A DNA stretch of 64,000 bases from Rhodoblastus sp. (GTDB lineage Bacteria > Pseudomonadota > Alphaproteobacteria > Rhizobiales > Beijerinckiaceae): NCBI RefSeq assembly GCF_019449565.1, contig NZ_JAGRPM010000038.1:248001-312000 (forward strand), given 5' to 3'. Of the stretch, positions 62,366-64,000 are shown piece by piece (the first letter of the stretch is position 1; each line of letters starts with the position of its first letter). The notes below the pieces were generated by a model. It saw only the letters and a list, made by a program, of their open reading frames with translations, was not told where the DNA came from and did no database searches. The position numbers and the translations under genes are program-made.

Positions 62366-64000
62366 TTGGCCTATGACTTCAACCAAGCCAGATGGTTCCG
62401 CGCGCTGCGCAATGCGCTGCTCGGCTTCGATTCGTGGATCGACAGCGCGTTCTTCACGCTGAGCACGGATACAGCCGGACTGTGGCGGAATTTCTCGAGC
62501 TTCATGGAGCGGTTCCATGTGCGCGGCGCGAGCCGCGTCGCGGTGGAGCTGGCCTGCGAGGGCCTTACGCTTGGCGTGTTCGGCGGGCTGATCCTTGTGG
62601 TGCTGGCGCAGCCGGCCTTCCGCCTCACCGCCTCGGGCGACTGGCTGAAGAAGACCGACCTCGCCGTGACCTTCCAGGACCGCTTCGGCAAGGAGGTCGG
62701 ACGGCGCGGCATTCTCCACGACGACGCCGTGACGCTCGACCAATATCCCGATTATGTCGTGCAAGCCGTTCTCTCGACGGAAGACCGCCGCTTCTATGAT
62801 CATTGGGGCGTCGATCCCATCGGCCTCGGCCGCGCCCTCACCGTCAACGCCCGCTCCTCGGGCGTCGTGCAGGGCGGCTCCACGCTCACCCAACAATTGG
62901 CCAAGAACCTCTTTTTGTCCAATGAGCGCACGCTCACGCGCAAAATCAACGAGGCCTTCCTGGCGTTCTGGCTGGAATCGCATCTCAGCAAGAAGCAGAT
63001 CCTGCAACTCTATCTCGACCGCGCCTATATGGGCGGCGGCACCTTTGGCATTCAGGCGGCGTCGCAATTCTATTTCGGCCGCTCGGTCAAGGATGTGTCG
63101 CTGGCGCAGGCGGCCATGCTCGCAGGCCTGTTCAAGGCGCCGACCAAATTCGCGCCGCATGTCAACCTGCCTGCCGCCCGAGCCCGCGCGCTCGACGTGC
63201 TCAACAATATGGTCGTCGCCGGCTATCTCCGCGAGAACCAGATCGCGGACGCGCAGCGCAACCCGGCCTCGCCGGTCGATCGCAGCGCCGAGGCCAGCAC
63301 GCCCGACTGGTATCTCGACTGGGCCTTCAACGAGATCAAGGCGCTGTCCGAATCCGGCAAGCTCGGGCCGGACCGCGTCTTCACCGTGCGCACGGCGCTC
63401 GATTCGAGCTTGCAGAAAAAGGCCGAGACCACCATCGACGAAATGCTGCGCGAGAGCGGGCCGGCCTTCCACGCCAAACAAGGCGCGACCATCGTGCTCG
63501 AACCGCTCGGCGCCGTGCGGGCGCTGGTCGGCGGCCGCGATTACGGCGTCAGCCAGTTCAACCGCGCCACGGACGCCCAGCGCCAGCCCGGCTCGTCCTT
63601 CAAGCCCTATGTCTATCTGACCGCCCTCATGAGCGGAAAATTCACGCCGCAGACGACGGTAGTGGACGCGCCGATCTGCCTCGGCAACTGGTGCCCGAAG
63701 AATTACAAAGGCTCTTATGCCGGCTCAATGCCGATGTGGAACGCGCTGGCCCATTCGCTGAACACGGTCGCCGTGCGCCTTTCCATTGCGATTGGGGACG
63801 GCGACGCCAAGAAGGGCCGCGCCCGCATCATCGCCACCGCGCGGCGCCTGGGCCTCACCGCGCCCCTGCCCGACACGCAATCGCTGCCGCTGGGCGCCGA
63901 CGAAGTCAGCCCGATGGACCAGGCCACCGGCTATGCGGCCTTCGCCAATGGCGGCAAGCGCATCAAGCCCTATGCCGCGCTGGAGATCGCCAACAGCCGC
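62366..64000 (+). CDS. penicillin-binding protein 1A-type transglycosylase/transpeptidase, 3'-truncated by window edge
   Basis: The class A PBP polymerises and cross-links peptidoglycan. The frame runs off the window end. A TTG at 62366 is the best start I see (GGAG ten bases before it); it gives AYDFNQARWFRALRNALLG in part, but the start is uncertain. A membrane segment lies near 60-85. The transglycosylase domain has STEDRRFYDHWGVDP near 145, GGSTLTQQLAKNLFL near 170, and RKINEAFLAFWLE near 190. The transpeptidase serine is in QRQPGSSFKPYVY (SxxK) near 410. The later KTG motif is outside the window. Confidence 0.9.
   Translation, partial: MAYDFNQARWFRALRNALLGFDSWIDSAFFTLSTDTAGLWRNFSSFMERFHVRGASRVAVELACEGLTLGVFGGLILVVLAQPAFRLTASGDWLKKTDLAVTFQDRFGKEVGRRGILHDDAVTLDQYPDYVVQAVLSTEDRRFYDHWGVDPIGLGRALTVNARSSGVVQGGSTLTQQLAKNLFLSNERTLTRKINEAFLAFWLESHLSKKQILQLYLDRAYMGGGTFGIQAASQFYFGRSVKDVSLAQAAMLAGLFKAPTKFAPHVNLPAARARALDVLNNMVVAGYLRENQIADAQRNPASPVDRSAEASTPDWYLDWAFNEIKALSESGKLGPDRVFTVRTALDSSLQKKAETTIDEMLRESGPAFHAKQGATIVLEPLGAVRALVGGRDYGVSQFNRATDAQRQPGSSFKPYVYLTALMSGKFTPQTTVVDAPICLGNWCPKNYKGSYAGSMPMWNALAHSLNTVAVRLSIAIGDGDAKKGRARIIATARRLGLTAPLPDTQSLPLGADEVSPMDQATGYAAFANGGKRIKPYAALEIANSR

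Noticed and set aside
62754..63620. 288-codon frame in the PBP region rich in Arg and Ser
   Set aside because: It is out of frame with the PBP1A reading frame, which carries GGSTLTQQL and SSFK motifs and stays open to the window end.

Overview
The window is chromosomal DNA from a high-GC alphaproteobacterium, most likely of the order Hyphomicrobiales (Rhizobiales). The evidence is the gene families present (cobalamin genes with alphaproteobacterial naming, OpgG/OpgH glucan genes, DUF1499 and UPF0260 proteins, a LOG protein, CtrA-type TTAA-N7-TTAA boxes) and rhizobial-style palindromic intergenic repeats. The species cannot be fixed from sequence alone. No rRNA, tRNA, CRISPR array, transposase, integrase or phage gene was recognised. 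The window starts inside a methylmalonyl-CoA mutase gene and ends inside a penicillin-binding protein gene.

Left part (1-18.5 kb): methylmalonyl-CoA mutase small subunit, small secreted or membrane proteins, a metallo-beta-lactamase-fold hydrolase, chorismate synthase, a phosphodiester-glycosidase-like protein, and a RibB enzyme that carries an N-terminal helix-turn-helix and sits behind a perfect palindrome. A late cobalamin block follows (cobO, cobQ, cobD, cobC), then a stomatin-like protein, leuA with a leucine-codon leader peptide and hairpin, a halohydrin-dehalogenase-like SDR protein and an MHS-family transporter.

Middle part (17-42 kb): a catabolic island for shikimate/quinate and protocatechuate. 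Two shikimate-dehydrogenase-family enzymes, a type II dehydroquinase and a fused 3-dehydroshikimate dehydratase (QuiC type) convert hydroaromatic acids to protocatechuate. A nearly gapless operon (DUF1932 dehydrogenase, ligU, ligJ, ligK, ligI, ligA, ligB, ligC) carries protocatechuate through 4,5-cleavage to pyruvate and oxaloacetate. A second LigAB-type dioxygenase pair and a second LigI-like hydrolase lie close by. Four LysR regulators, an AEC permease, the MHS transporter and an OprB-type porin complete the set. Short dyads of the LysR T-N11-A type lie before several of these units. The same 13-base dyad occurs before quiC and before the porin gene, with a one-mismatch copy upstream of the MHS transporter.

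Right part (42-64 kb): housekeeping and envelope genes. These are DoxX, glmS, glmU, opgG/opgH, two less characterised membrane proteins, a LOG family nucleosidase, aminopeptidase N, a PAS sensor histidine kinase, pterin dehydratase, an M20 peptidase, a spermidine-synthase-like protein, a UPF0260 cysteine-cluster protein and PBP1A. CtrA-type boxes precede the coiled-coil protein gene, the kinase gene (one half site imperfect) and the PBP gene. Long antisense reading frames here are high-GC codon shadows and were left out.
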